A stretch of DNA of 64,000 nt from Ectobius pallidus (Eukaryota; Arthropoda; Insecta; Blattodea; Ectobiidae). Both the position numbers and the translations under genes were made by a program. The stretch covers positions 145,415,686-145,479,685 of the forward strand of contig CAXKWD010000005.1 in NCBI GenBank assembly GCA_964059195.1. Reading direction: 5' to 3'. Position 1 is the first letter of the stretch. Each line of letters begins with the position of its first letter. The notes beneath the pieces were generated by a model that did not search any database, had not been told where the DNA came from, and saw only the letters and a list, made by a program, of their open reading frames with translations. This document shows positions 22,451 through 33,319 of this stretch, piece after piece.

Positions 22451-23660
22451 GCAAACCGATCAAGGCCACCTTTAATTAATTCCCAAATAATTGAATGGGG
22501 GGTGTTAATAGGTGGCGTTGACGTAGCCTACACGGGATCACGAGTTCAAATATAACACTAGACGTTAACTTCTCTTTTCCAAAATGGTTTTACTGGTAAG
22601 TAATGCCTTGGAAAATTCTAACTGTTTACTAAAAGAACAAATGAACAACATTGGTTTTAGTTCTTTAAACATAGAAGTCTCCTCAAAACACTACTAAACA
22701 AACAAATGAGTACAGTACTCAGAAGTTAACCATAAAATTTCATCATTTTAAAAACCAAAAGCCAGTGTTTCATGTTAGTATTCTACCCATCCAGTAATTT
22801 CAAGTGGAGCGCTGCTGCATCTTGTAGCTGACTATTTGAAAATACTTCGAAACAGTACCCAATAATTCTGAAGATTGATGCCCCTTCTGTTACTATATAT
22901 ATTTTTCTCGCATATAGGTAGGAAGCCTGCCATTTTTTACAAACCAATCTTTTCAGGTCAAGTTTATGCTGACTTTAAAATATGTACGTAATTACTAGAT
23001 CAATACACCATTTACTGAATTTTAATCAACAATATTTTAAGCAGTCACTGGAAAAACAAATATTTACTTTATAGAGAAACAGTGATGACTGATCAATAAA
23101 TCAATAATTCTGAACTTAAAGTAATGATTTATTTTTTATTAAATTCTCTCTCAATATTAACTGAAATAATGCAAGTGAAAGTTTTTACCTTACACAGTGT
23201 CTTTATAAATAGACATAGACAAAAACTTTTATCAGGGGACTTTTGCTGTATGGATTCAATTTTTCCTGTTACAGCATAAAATCTCCCAGGACATGGGTGC
23301 CACTAACTTCTAACATTAGAAAAAAATGCAAAACAAAGGAATTTGTTCTTAACACTGTAGTCAGTAGTTATGAATAAAAAGAAGACTAATGCAGTGGCGA
23401 TCAGTCATGTGATTAGCCTGTAAATTTTGCAGATTATGGATACACTAAATTATGATATAGCTGTTGACAAATGATTAAGAGTAAGGTTTTTATCGATCGC
23501 TAGGAAGGCATGAAATCAATTTAATGAACATTTTAACGTTATTTCGCATAATTATTGATTTATGAGCACCAAATTATAATGACTTTAATGCCCTGTAGCA
23601 TACACATTTTACGTTATAGAGCAAAAGTCTCCTAATAAAAGTTGCTTGTTAAGTCCCCTC
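22451..23660. other. No gene recognised
   Basis: AT-rich; no sustained frame and no repeat partner found in the window. Confidence 0.45.
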
Positions 23661-23662
23661 TA

Positions 23663-23708
23663 TATACAGGCAAAATATTTCGGTGTTATTTATTAACACC
23701 CTGTATAT
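23663..23708. repeat. Miniature palindromic repeat (complete copy)
   Basis: Bounded by TATACAGG and CCCTGTATA with an internal inverted pair GGTGTTA/TAACACC; 46 bp in all. Same family as the copy at the start of the window. Confidence 0.7.
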
Positions 23709-23743
23709 ACACAGAAAATTAAAACTATTGTATAATAATAGTA

Positions 23744-23744
<1 letters not shown>

Positions 23745-23796
<52 letters not shown>
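23745..23796. repeat. (ATT)n microsatellite
   Basis: About 17 uninterrupted ATT units. Confidence 0.95.
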
Positions 23797-23798
<2 letters not shown>

Positions 23799-24492
23799 TC
23801 TTCATGAGAGTACTTTATTTGTGGCATGTAATATATGAGGCAGAATGGGGTGTGGATCACATTTGCTGGAGCGGAACATGCATTGTATGGCTTGATAGTT
23901 CCCTGAGGATCGGCCAGTGGAACTGCAACTGAATACTAATGTACCACTTCACCCCTTCCGTGTATTTACATGTGTTTGTTGCTAACCCCTCGCAACCACA
24001 TGATATACTTCCCCACCCCTTGCTCCGTGTTCACAGTTACTCTGTTACATTGTTATGTACTGCATCACTCTCTCTTTTAACCTCGCTTTTTACACCTTAT
24101 ATGTCTTTTGATGCAGAACTTTCCCTGTGGGGATACTTGTGGTGGAAGATTGCCTCTCCAGGTTATTGCGAAAATAGCTGTAAAGTGGTGCTTGCAAAGG
24201 CAGAATGTTAACTAAGGTAATTTATATTAATATTGTTATTATTCTTACGAGTAAACCCGTGCGAAAATTTCGCACTTCCTCCTTTCTGATAAAAGGAAAG
24301 GTAACTGAATTATCATAAGAATTGTTTTAAAAATGGACGTTGATTTCACAGAATGCACTTTAAATTGATCTTTTTTTCATTGCTACTGACATATAAATGA
24401 AATTTAAAAATTGAATAAAGTGCAAAAAATATAAGATTAATATAGGGTTGCCAGATGGAAAATCAACAAAACCGGAGATTTATATTGATGCC

Positions 24493-24528
<36 letters not shown>

Positions 24529-24708
24529 TTTTATTTTATTTTTTGACGTTACCACTTATTTATATATTTACACAAGTAAAGTAAATCAGAACAAATACAA
24601 ATTTCAAAAATAACTACAACTGCTATTTAAAAAAGGAAAAGAAAGATAGGCTAATCTAACAAAATTAATAATTATTCTAGCACAAGACATATTAACATTT
24701 AGAAATAC
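23797..24708. other. No gene recognised; further ATT tract at 24493-24524
   Basis: The 90-aa frame at 23939-24211 has no recognised domain. GTGCGAAAATTTCGCAC at 24259-24275 is a perfect 17-base palindrome about an A. Confidence 0.4.
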
Positions 24709-24738
24709 ACCCGAATGAGCAAGACTGCTCGTGCTCGG
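24709..24738. repeat. Short hairpin
   Basis: CACCCGAATGAGCA pairs with TGCTCGGGTG across a short spacer; related to the hairpin at 16924. Confidence 0.5.
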
Positions 24739-25038
24739 GTGCAGTTTCAAAAATATCAATGTGAAGAAAGAGGAGAGACAAGGAAACAGAGTGTATAAAA
24801 ATTTGAATAACTAATAGAGAAAGTAAAACATGTTAAACATAAATACATAAAGGAATGAAATAAAAATGTCTTAAACAGCAAATAAATTACAGAAAATTTA
24901 ACAGTGGGGTATGTTGAGAGATCAGGATACTTTCTTATCATTGAGTTAGAGAAGCGGGGACCAAAATTAATGCTATGTTTTAATCCTTACCCAGTGACTT
25001 TATAAATTCGTAATTACCGTTTACCACAAAACGGTATA

Positions 25039-25039
25039 A

Positions 25040-25098
<59 letters not shown>
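25039..25098. repeat. (ATT)n microsatellite
   Basis: About 20 units, followed by a 130-base TAATAT-rich low-complexity tract to about 25220. Confidence 0.95.
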
Positions 25099-25099
<1 letters not shown>

Positions 25100-25634
25100 A
25101 TATCCTATTGTGAGCAAACGATCGTTTCTAGCTTATAATATTTAAGAATTTAATATATATTTAATTAAATTTAATATTTAATTGATAGATATTAATTTAA
25201 TATAATATTTAATATTTATAAGAATCAGAGACCGTTGTGATTGCTTCGGACATTCCCAGTACTACAAATCCTCAAATAATCCCTATTTATTTTATGGAAC
25301 AAACCTAATAATATTGCTAAAGATGGGCTGTTTGTGGCACATGCTGTATACTGTGATATATTCCCCTAGGAGCAGCATTGGTCAGCGACATGTAGTTTCG
25401 CCATTTTGTTGTTACAGTAATGCGGTGACGTCCCGCCGAGGTTTGCGGCCACGATAAATTGATATTACACTCAACTACACTCATGGCCGGAGTATTTAGT
25501 TTTTCCAGAAAATGCTGCGGTTTGCATGAACTCGCTCCAAGTTGCGGGCTCTTTATCATGTAGCTTAAACTTTGTTAAGAGCAGGACTCTGTAAAAATAC
25601 AGCGTTTATGAATAGTACCATTTATTATATAGCC

Positions 25635-25695
25635 TAACCGAGCTATCATTGTGCAGTCTATATATATATATATAGACTGCACAATGATAGCTCGG

Positions 25696-25698
<3 letters not shown>
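25635..25698. repeat. 64-bp perfect palindrome
   Basis: TAACCGAGCTATCATTGTGC followed by AGTCTATATATA is followed directly by its exact reverse complement, with no spacer; the centre lies between 25666 and 25667. It is followed by an AT dinucleotide tract to about 25726. The non-AT part (about 25 bp per arm) is unique sequence, so this is more than a microsatellite. Confidence 0.95.
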
Positions 25699-25731
<33 letters not shown>

Positions 25732-25940
25732 AAAATGCAATGTTAGTATGTGTGTCCTTTATATACTAAAAAAAGAGAACTACTGGACTAATTTACGTGC
25801 TTTTTTTATATATATTTTTTTAACAAAATGATCCGCCATTGTCCGGAGAAGATTTAAAACTATTGAAATCCTCCATGTGACCAGTAGAAAAGGAAGTTAG
25901 ATACCTAAATGTTTTATTATGAAATGCAGTTCTTCGGGAA

Positions 25941-26191
25941 GAACATAATCTGAGAGGGTTCGAAAATATTCGGACCTAAGAAAAATGAAAACGGGGACTG
26001 GTGAAAACTGCATAAAGACGAGCTTCATAACCTGTATTCTTTGCCATATAGCCTATAAAAAGAATAAGTAATTCACCGAGGATGAAATGAGCTGGACATG
26101 TTGCGCGCATGAGGAATGAAAGACATACCTCAAAAATATTGACTGGGAAGAGACTACTTGGAAGACCTATTCGTAGGTGAGAGGGCAATAT
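25941..26191 (+). pseudogene. LINE ORF2 C-terminal fragment, interrupted (left part)
   Basis: In broken frames it reads LRGFENIRT, KLHKDELHNLYS, AGHVARMRNERH and LTGKRLLGRPIRR, the typical order of the C-terminal region of RTE/Jockey-like LINE proteins (NLYSSPxIIRVIKSRRMRWAGHVARM and GRPRRRWEDNI blocks). Stops and shifts show it is dead. It is interrupted at 26192 by another LINE fragment and continues at 26600. Confidence 0.75.
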
Positions 26192-26599
26192 CATTATCAT
26201 CTTCAAGGTCTATTGGCCTTCCGTTCCCCTTTAGAATTCATTGTCGAAATTATCTTTCCATCTGAGTCGCGGTCGTCTATATCATTTCTATATCCTGTTG
26301 TTTTGCCACTCTATCATCTCCCATTCTCTTTAAATATTGTAGCCATTTAGCTTTATTATGTTATAGTTTTTCATTCAGGTTAAATATATTCAATTTATTT
26401 CTAATCTCTTCATTTCTCTTCTGTTCTCTTAGAGAAATTCCAGCCGTTGCTCTTAAAAATCTCATTTCTGCTGTCTCTATTTTTCTTTTAGCAGCTTTTG
26501 TTAATGCCCATGTTTCAGATCCATACATTAGGATTAGGAGGGCCATTGTTTTATAAAATTTTAACTGTGTATCTATTCTTGTTTTATTTTTTAAACATC
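26192..26599 (-). mobile_element. 5'-truncated LINE inserted in antisense into another LINE
   Basis: The minus strand encodes LMYGSETWALTKAAKRKIE, AEMRFLRATAGISLRE, then KAKWLQYLKRMGDDRVAKQ and a C-terminal GRPIDLEDDD, the usual end of a LINE reverse transcriptase protein. The 61-aa frame at 26361-26546 is the best-preserved part. The 3' tail is GATGATGATAAT. The insertion is bounded by GTGAGAGGGCAATAT (26177-26191) and GTGAGAGGACAATAT (26600-26614), a 15-bp target-site duplication with one mismatch. Confidence 0.8.
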
Positions 26600-26700
26600 G
26601 TGAGAGGACAATATTAGAATAGATTTAAGGGAAGTAGGATTTGCGAGGGATGGCTGGATGGAGATACAGGCTTCAATCGAGCTTTTAATTTGTATTCAGC
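26600..26700 (+). pseudogene. LINE ORF2 C-terminal fragment (right part of the interrupted copy)
   Basis: REDNIRIDLREVGFARDGW continues the reading order of 25941-26191 and closely matches the separate fragment at 35590-35660. It breaks down after about 26690, before the normal NLRVP-type end. Confidence 0.7.
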
Positions 26701-27229
26701 CTTCATTCTTATAACTAAGACTGGTATTTACTTACTTATAATAATTTTTTGTACATTTACTGACTTTTATTTACCGTTCCTATTATCAAGTAGCGTTAAT
26801 GAGAAGCCTTAAAATGTTGTATAGGTGCATGTCTATTCTCATTAAACTTTTACTTTAAATTATGGGAACACTACTTAAGTCTGCCGTTTATCTTATCATT
26901 ATTTAGCAAAACCTTGCGTGTCATTGTTATATATTCAATAGATACAGTTGCACTTAAAATAGCAGTCCAGTCAAATGTGTAAACACTCCTGCCAGCCGAT
27001 GCAGACGATAAAATGAATATGACAGAACGCCAGAAGTGGTAAATGGATGTTTAATTGAATTGTGGCATGCTAGATGCCGTGGCAGCAATATACGCCGTTA
27101 TATGCCCTCTGACATTGCTCACTCTCTCTGGTCTCTTGTCTTGAATTGAAAATGAAATGTTTATTACCGTTACTTCTGCTCCCCATTGCAGTTTAACACA
27201 TTTACATAAGTTAATGTCTGCTTCAGCTT
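26701..27229. other. No gene recognised
   Basis: AT-rich, no sustained frame. Confidence 0.45.
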
Positions 27230-27410
27230 AGGTGCGGAGTCTGTTTGGCGCTGGCTTTCTGTGCCCAAGGCAGCGGGTTCGATCCCAGTCCCATGTCCAT
27301 AGATCTAGAGACTCGTAAAAGAACTTCTGCGGGAAAAAATTGTCACACCGGAGACGGTCACAAGCCTAAGTTGCAGTACACCCCGTCGTTAAATAACCAT
27401 ATTATACTGT
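27230..27410 (+). mobile_element. tRNA-headed SINE
   Basis: CTTAGGTGCGGAGTCTGTTTGGCGCTGGC and GCAGCGGGTTCGATCCCAG give a tRNA-like head with a good B box. The body continues through AAAGAACTTCTGCGGG and CACACCGGAGACGGTCACAA to CGTTAAATAACCATA, a LINE-like SINE tail. No other copy is in the window and no clear target-site duplication is seen. Confidence 0.6.
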
Positions 27411-28020
27411 TCATGCCATTTTAAGAAGGCCTCGTCCCAAACCATCGTATATATATACAAAATAATATTGTTCCATAATCCGGAAATTTGCATCGACACC
27501 AAAACCGACAAAGAACAGATGCTCTTGTAGTCGCGTGGATTTCCCCAGTGTTGCCGCTGTCATTCGCCACTTCTCAGGTGAAGTAAACGTGATGTGTTAC
27601 GTATTTGGCAACATGCTACTGGACTGCAGACAAGCGTGAATACGCCTAATTATCTTTCTATTCACTGATTGACAGGTCGAAGAGGATTTGGCTGGCTGCA
27701 GGTAGAGGCAGTTCTTGGAAAAAAAAAATCTTTAAGAAGTGGCATCCCCAATAATCACCACAATCAACATGCTACTCTTAATTATTAGATGCGTTAGTAT
27801 ACATAACCACCCACAATTATACGTTATAACGTGGTTCGATTACCGGATACTGTAGACTTAGGCCTAACACCCGGTAATAATTCATGTTACTCATATTTTT
27901 CCATCTAACAATAACATAGCGTATGCTATTGACGGTTCCTGGCAAAAGTTAAACTTGTTCAGAACATTGTCTGATGTACGGGAACACTCGAGTAAATGGA
28001 ATCTTTCTGATATGGTATGG
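27411..28020. other. No gene recognised
   Basis: Mixed composition, no coding pattern. Confidence 0.4.
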
Positions 28021-28364
28021 TATAGTGGAGGCTAGACCTATGTATACAGTCGGGAAGCTTTGAGGATTAAGCCATTGTCTGGCACTTAAGGAGTGGTATA
28101 TGGTACTGACTGAAGGCACTCGTCTGGTGCCCACGTGGAGTCATAGCTTAAATGTCAAAAATTCAGAAATGAGCACTGATTGGTTGCACACGAAATTCTA
28201 TTGGCTGTCAGGCAAGTTCAACGCCAAGAAAACATGCTGAAAATCCAGAATATACAACTCTATTGTCCAAGACACCCTCATTTCAAGTTATTTACTGCGG
28301 ATTATAAGGGTCTGTCGGCATTGCCTTGACGAAAGTTGTATATGTAGAAGTTGCCTCCACTATA
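28021..28364. mobile_element. MITE with short TIRs and TA duplication (Tc1/mariner-like)
   Basis: The element 28023-28362 starts TAGTGGAGGC and ends GCCTCCACTA, a perfect 10-bp inverted repeat, flanked by TA on both sides. Length is 340 bp, no coding capacity. The TA duplication is also part of local TATA sequence, so the assignment to Tc1/mariner is tentative. Confidence 0.6.
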
Positions 28365-29699
28365 TGGTAAGGTGCATCTTTATTCTTACATACATCTTAA
28401 ATACATTATCCATAGAATAAATCCAACGCACGGGCCTAGACGGCCGTTCGTGCTTTAACTATGCACATTTTTGGATAATACGCATGATCAATGTCGGTAA
28501 GGGAATACATAACCGGCTCGGCTAGACCCACTCCCACCCCTGAGCATATCCTTTTTCGCATCGGCGGATACGCAGCTGAGGATAACCCTCTCCATACTCC
28601 CTCTCTTCTAAACCTGAAACCGACCTGTACTTTTGACATCAAACCAATACGAGAGTGGGATTCGAACAGGAGATTGCGTTGTGAGGCACGCCCTCCAGCC
28701 ACTGAAATGAAATGTTCCCATACTCCGTCCCTATTTCACCGCATACCTAGGCCTGACCGTTGTTCATTGGCTAACGCGTGTGTTTGGACCAATAAGAGAG
28801 AGGACTCACCCAGTATTGAACACTGGCTCCACGGCCTGAATAGGGAACACTATAGTTCTTACATATATAGGATACATACGTTGATGTTATTTTTATTTTT
28901 TTTTCGCAAGAAAATTATTTAATTTTGTACTCGCAGGAGAAGGGAAGAAATGTCTACTTTGAAAGTAGTTCAGTAACATTAAATATAATTGGTCACAACT
29001 ATGTCCCTTTGAATATAATGACTGCTACTCTAAATGACAATAACTCCTTTTGTTTTCAAAATTATTGTAGTTGTAGAAACTTCCTTTAAATTATGTTGGT
29101 ACACTTTTCTGATTATTAAAAATACTACATGCAAGTAATCAATGAGGATTTGAATGTGAAGAACAGAGAACTCAGCTATACAGTATTTTAATGGACTTGA
29201 TATTGTCTGGGATTTCTAACTAGCTTAGTCGGAAGCGGAAAGCCGAACTGTCTCAGACAGCCGCAAGAGCTACATTTCCACATATCAAGTTTAATGAGGG
29301 TTTTTGTACATGTAGGTTCGTTAGAGATACTAGTAAGTTGATAAAATGAACATCAAAGCCGGGCTTTGTCTTCTCTACAATATAGTTTAAGTAAAATAAA
29401 TAGTAATGTTCGCAATCCTAATGTTAAACTTTCCTCTTTTGTTACAATATTAATTTGAAGCCTACCTCTCAGGAAGTAAGCGGAGATGGTAATATCCAGG
29501 GCATAGTTTCGAGAGGTCACTGTTAATACCTAACCTGCAAACTGCGTAGAGTTTGATCCAGTCTCTCCTCCCTAAAAGATGACGGTCAGTTTGAAATTTA
29601 CTTACCACCTACCAGGGAATTAATACTTTCATTACCATGATTACCATGAAATTAGTGATGTCTTGGTTAAGGCGAGACTTGGCATCGTGCTTTTCACAC
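28365..29699. other. No gene recognised; SINE-like tRNA head near 28630-28715 (minus)
   Basis: On the minus strand GGCTGGAGGGCGTGCCTCAC and TGTTCGAATCCCACTC have A- and B-box character, so a SINE may lie at about 28500-28720. The two longest frames here (143 aa plus, 88 aa minus) overlap each other across this GC-richer patch and show no domain; I do not call either a gene. Confidence 0.4.
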
Positions 29700-29774
29700 A
29701 CAAAGGGGCCGTTTACGGAAGAAAAACAAAGTTTCAAGTAAATACTTATCACAATAGACACTGCCAGAGTTCAG

Positions 29775-29990
29775 CTATTTTTCAACATATTCATCTCCGG
29801 AATTGACACATTTGTCATACCGTGGGACCGAGTTTTGAATATCTGTGTCATAGAAGTCTGTCGCTTGGGATTTGAACCACTGTGTGACAACCACCTTCGC
29901 CTTTCTGTCATTATTTATCTATTTGTGAGGTGCAGGAAAAGATGGAAATCACTGGGAGCGAGGTCCGGGCTCCCTCCCGAGGGTGGATGT
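29775..29990 (-). pseudogene. Mariner transposase C-terminal fragment (left arm)
   Basis: The reverse strand carries a more decayed version of the same C-terminal region, including the counterpart of VTQWF and of the RYDKC block near 29810-29830. It is recognised mainly by nucleotide identity to the right arm. Confidence 0.65.
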
Positions 29991-30029
29991 TTAAACACCT
30001 CCCTGCCGAACTTCTGCAGGGAACGTGCT

Positions 30030-30239
30030 AGGAGGTGTTTAAACATCCACCATACAGCTCGGACCTCGTTCCCAGTGATTTCCATCTTGTCCTACACCTA
30101 TCGAAATGAGAGAGAGGCGAAGATGTTTGTCACACAGTGGTTCACATCCCTGGCGGCAGACTTCTACGACACAGGTATTCAAAAGTTGGTTCCACGGTAT
30201 GACAAATGTTTGAATTCCGGTGGCGAATATGTTGAATAA
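30030..30239 (+). pseudogene. Mariner transposase C-terminal fragment (right arm)
   Basis: One frame gives EVFKHPPYSSDLVPSDFHL, the block with the third catalytic residue, then a stop and a shift. Another frame continues WFTSLAADFYDTGIQKLVPR and GGEYVE up to a stop at 30239, the usual C-terminus of mariner transposases. The N-terminal two-thirds are missing. The 134-aa frame starting at 29835 runs across both arms of the palindrome, and its first two-thirds are antisense, so it is not a real protein. Confidence 0.8.
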
Positions 30240-30343
30240 TACCTGAATATTTCCTGTATCTATTGGAATATATATGTCCACAAAATTTCTTTTGTTTTTG
30301 TAAACGGCCGCAGGGAAACTTACTTTGTATACGTCCTCGTGTT

Positions 30344-30744
30344 TATAAATCCACTTATTTTAGCAAAGTTAAATTTTTAATTGGTATATTTCGGCATTCT
30401 AAATGTATCCAAAATTTCATGAAAAATGGCGTTATAATACTATTCGTATCCATTAAAAGACAGATGACTTTAATATGGTTGAGCTGGTATGTACAACGTA
30501 CAGTACAGTAAAGAGGAGGAAGACACAGTGCCTGTACATCCAACTCCTATTCTGTTTTTACAAACATAGATTTTCCTCCGCTATAGTTAGTGACTTGTAT
30601 ATTCTACGAAAGGGGAGATGATACAGACAAAAGACTTCTGCAGGAAATTTCTAGGCATCTGTGAACTTCTTAGGAAAGTCACGAACCTTAGATACTGTTT
30701 AAAGTAGCAAAAATTGCCTGCATTCAGGTGTTAAAAACGTTATT
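30344..30744. other. No gene recognised
   Basis: AT-rich; the overlapping frames on both strands here have no recognisable content. Confidence 0.45.
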
Positions 30745-30828
30745 AAGTGCCAGTGTGGTACTTTATGAGATTGTGTGGGGGACGGGAAAATGTCTGTCCG
30801 TCTGTCTGTCCGTGTGTCTATACGCGTG

Positions 30829-31300
30829 ATAACTCAAATACACTATATCGGATTTTCATGAAACGTGGTATACGCATTTATAACGTCTATGGAAAGAACC
30901 TAATTGATATTGGACCAAATCGGTTGGTACCGGAATAATGCCCAATTTAGTGCCTATTTTCGTGGTAATAAATCAGAAAGGCTTTATAACTCAAGTACGC
31001 TTTATCGGATTTTCATGAAACGTACTAGAAATATTTATAACGTCTATCGTAAGACGGCTATTCATTTTGGACCAAAGCGGTTGACCGGCACCGGAGTAAT
31101 GCCTAATTTAGTGGCTATTTTAATAGTAATGTATTAGAAAGACGCGATAACTCAAATACGCTTTATCGGGTTTTCATGAAATTTGGTATACGCATTTATA
31201 ACGCCCATGGGAAGAAGCCTATTAATATTGGACCAAATCGGTTGACCGGTACCGGAGTAATACCCAATTTAGTGCTTATTTCATGGTAATGTATTAGAAA
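30829..31300 (+). repeat. Tandem array, three units of about 157-161 bp
   Basis: Each unit contains in order TATCGGATTTTCATGAAA, GCATTTATAACG, ATTGGACCAAATCGGTTG, GGTACCGGA-TAATGCCC and AATTTAGTGCCTATTTT, with about 85-90% agreement by eye. Short frames in the array translate to NTLYRIFMK and IGPNRL-type repeats, but no long frame persists. Confidence 0.9.
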
Positions 31301-31424
31301 GAATTTATCAAATGCAAATCAGTTACCATGAATCTCCATATACGTCTTCGGAAGTTGCAATGCAGTTAGCTATGACAAATAACACAATGCCTTTACATAC
31401 ACTTATCAAACTAGACTGTTAAAC

Positions 31425-31540
31425 TGAGCGAGGTGCCCGAGATGGTAACGTCTTGGACTCACGTTCTGGAAGTACTTGGTTCAAATCCCGATGCCGACCA
31501 ATTGGACATTTGTTAAATTTTTCTGTGAGAGTTCGATTGC
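31425..31540 (+). repeat. tRNA-like head inside the array element
   Basis: GAGCGAGGTGCCCGAGATGG, then CGTCTTGGACTCACGTTCTGG and TTGGTTCAAATCCCG, gives A- and B-box-like blocks resembling a Leu/Ser-type tRNA, closely related to the SINE heads at 37693 and 54460. It is absent from the other array copy except for its first 20 bases at 39118. Confidence 0.6.
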
Positions 31541-31757
31541 CATTATATCAGACATCTGTAGACTATAGTTCTGCTGATGCTGGATGATTTTAATCTGATT
31601 TTTTTAACTAGACCTTTGTTCCTGTGCAAGCCCTGCTTATTAATCTTGGAAATCAATTTTTTTAAATTTATTTTTTGCATATCATAATTGTAATTATAAC
31701 TGATTAAACGAAAGCAGTCTGGCACTTTGTTATATCAGTTTACCTGATTTTATTATA

Positions 31758-32021
31758 ATAGCATAAGAATTTAAGTATTATAATAGATGAGTTAAAAACC
31801 CCCGATAATGATATTTGACTTCCTGAGGTTTCTTACCTCTTCAGACATTACTAGGGTGATAAACATTGCCTTGATAGCATTATTCACGCACCATTTGCTC
31901 AATTCAATGTAGTTAAATCAAGTACGAAGATCTCTTCAGTTGTGGATGTGCAGATTTAGGTAGTCGTAATTCTACCCATAGAACGATAAGCCTATATCAG
32001 AAACAGGAAGAAGGTAGGTAG

Positions 32022-32057
<36 letters not shown>

Positions 32058-33319
32058 TAAACCGGTATACTATTCATTAAGCATGTCTTCATTAGTGTAC
32101 GAACTTCATCCAAGAATTGGGGGCAGAAGCTCTTTTGACTGATCGATAGACCAGCGCTAGGGGACAGAGTTGAAATTAATTAGGCCTGTGACATGAGCCA
32201 AAAGTGAGTCAGGTCTTAAAGAACTGTTGCAAAGTGTGGCCCAGCTGTTTCTGACAGGAGTATGACGCCTTGATATTACTTTTTTATTGTAACAATTCAA
32301 GCAGCATTTGTTTAGAACTTTAATGTAGGTCAAATGTAGGGTAATAATTACTGTGCACGACTTCTCCGTCGTTATAAGCAGAATGTAAAGTCACCTCTAG
32401 ATGACAAATCTTGCTGATGTAAAACCTTGATAAAGTAAAAAATCGATTCTTGGAAAACCTCGACAGACTAGGTTCTAAGCTCTCGTTTACTCTTCCATAG
32501 ATATATATATACGTGCGGGGTAGCCATTTTACTGCAGGGAAAGTTTTAATTGTATATTGGACGACTAGCTTGATTGTTCCAGGCATTTTTTCTTTTTTAA
32601 ACTTCACTTACTTAACAAGCATTATTTACAGAACAGTTATAGTTGCATATAATAGAGTTATACAAAATTAATTTGATCACGTTTAATCGCGATTCCTTAA
32701 TTATTATTATTATTAAACCTTAGATGACCTTATATTATATCCTAAATGATCTTATACTTCGCAGGTCTCACAACTAAAACTGTAGTAAGATCTCTTCTGG
32801 TTCTTCTTCTCTATCTTATATTATTAAAGCCAAAGAAAGTATATCCTGATTAAAATATACTCTTATGCCCTAGAAAGAAAATTTTACTATTTCTACGTAA
32901 TGCTTTTTACATTTTTTTTTATAAGACTGACTAAAACAAACAAACAAACAAAAACACATTTATGGGAGAGGCTGCGATTTTAATATTAAAATATGAATAC
33001 TTCTTGTTTTTAGTCCATTGATCATAGTTTATAAAGAATAGTTTGGTCCTAAAATAATGTAGGCTTTTACGGGCGATATCCATATGATAGACCACTCTGA
33101 GTAAACTTCGCCTAAGATATTGTGGCTAATGATGGCTGCCGTAGAAGTAGGCGACGAAACTTCACCTGACAGACCATGACTTCATAAACCGGAAATCTTG
33201 AGGTAGTGTTATTTGCAGGTTTGATTTGTTGGTCTGAAAGTTTCAAGATCGTTTTGTGTTCGATAATAATCGATACCACACCTGTGTTAATGGAAATCTG
33301 CGTCATAATGTATATCACT
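31758..33319. other. No gene recognised; (GA)n tract at 32026-32054
   Basis: AT-rich apart from the GA microsatellite. The 95-aa minus frame at 32320-32607 includes a Tyr-Ile run from TATATA sequence and no domain. Confidence 0.4.

Larger units (their letters stand above)
29700..30343. mobile_element. Palindromic mariner derivative, family II copy A
   Basis: Two arms, about 29700-29997 and 30026-30343, are inverted copies of the 3' half of a mariner element. The core stem GGTGGATGTTTAAACACCTCC and its exact complement flank a 28-bp loop containing GAACTTCTGCAGG. The right outer end keeps a mariner terminal repeat (AAACTTACTTTG then CCTCGT); the left terminal repeat has decayed. The copy at 55.4 kb has the same stem and loop in the opposite orientation. 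Confidence 0.75.
30745..31757 (+). repeat. Dispersed repeat with internal tandem array, copy A
   Basis: It starts AAGTGCCAGTGTGGTACTTT, passes through a TGTCCGTCTGTC-rich leader, then three tandem units starting ATAACTCAA at 30829, 30986 and 31147. The right flank runs to TCAGTTTACCTGATTTTAT. The same order is found at 37699-39294. Class unknown; edges are set by where similarity between the two copies ends. Confidence 0.75.

Noticed and set aside
24080..24211. Transposase remnant suggested by LSLWGYL residues
   Set aside because: Only one seven-residue match and no supporting flanking motifs.
28491..28922. 143-codon plus-strand frame as a gene
   Set aside because: It overlaps an 88-codon antisense frame and a tRNA-like SINE head in a GC-richer patch; translation shows no domain and ends in a poly-Phe run from a T tract.
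29835..30239. 134-codon frame as a single protein
   Set aside because: It crosses the centre of a mariner palindrome; only its last 40 residues are sense transposase.
30829..31300. CRISPR array
   Set aside because: Units are contiguous 157-161 bp repeats without unique spacers, and the genome is eukaryotic.
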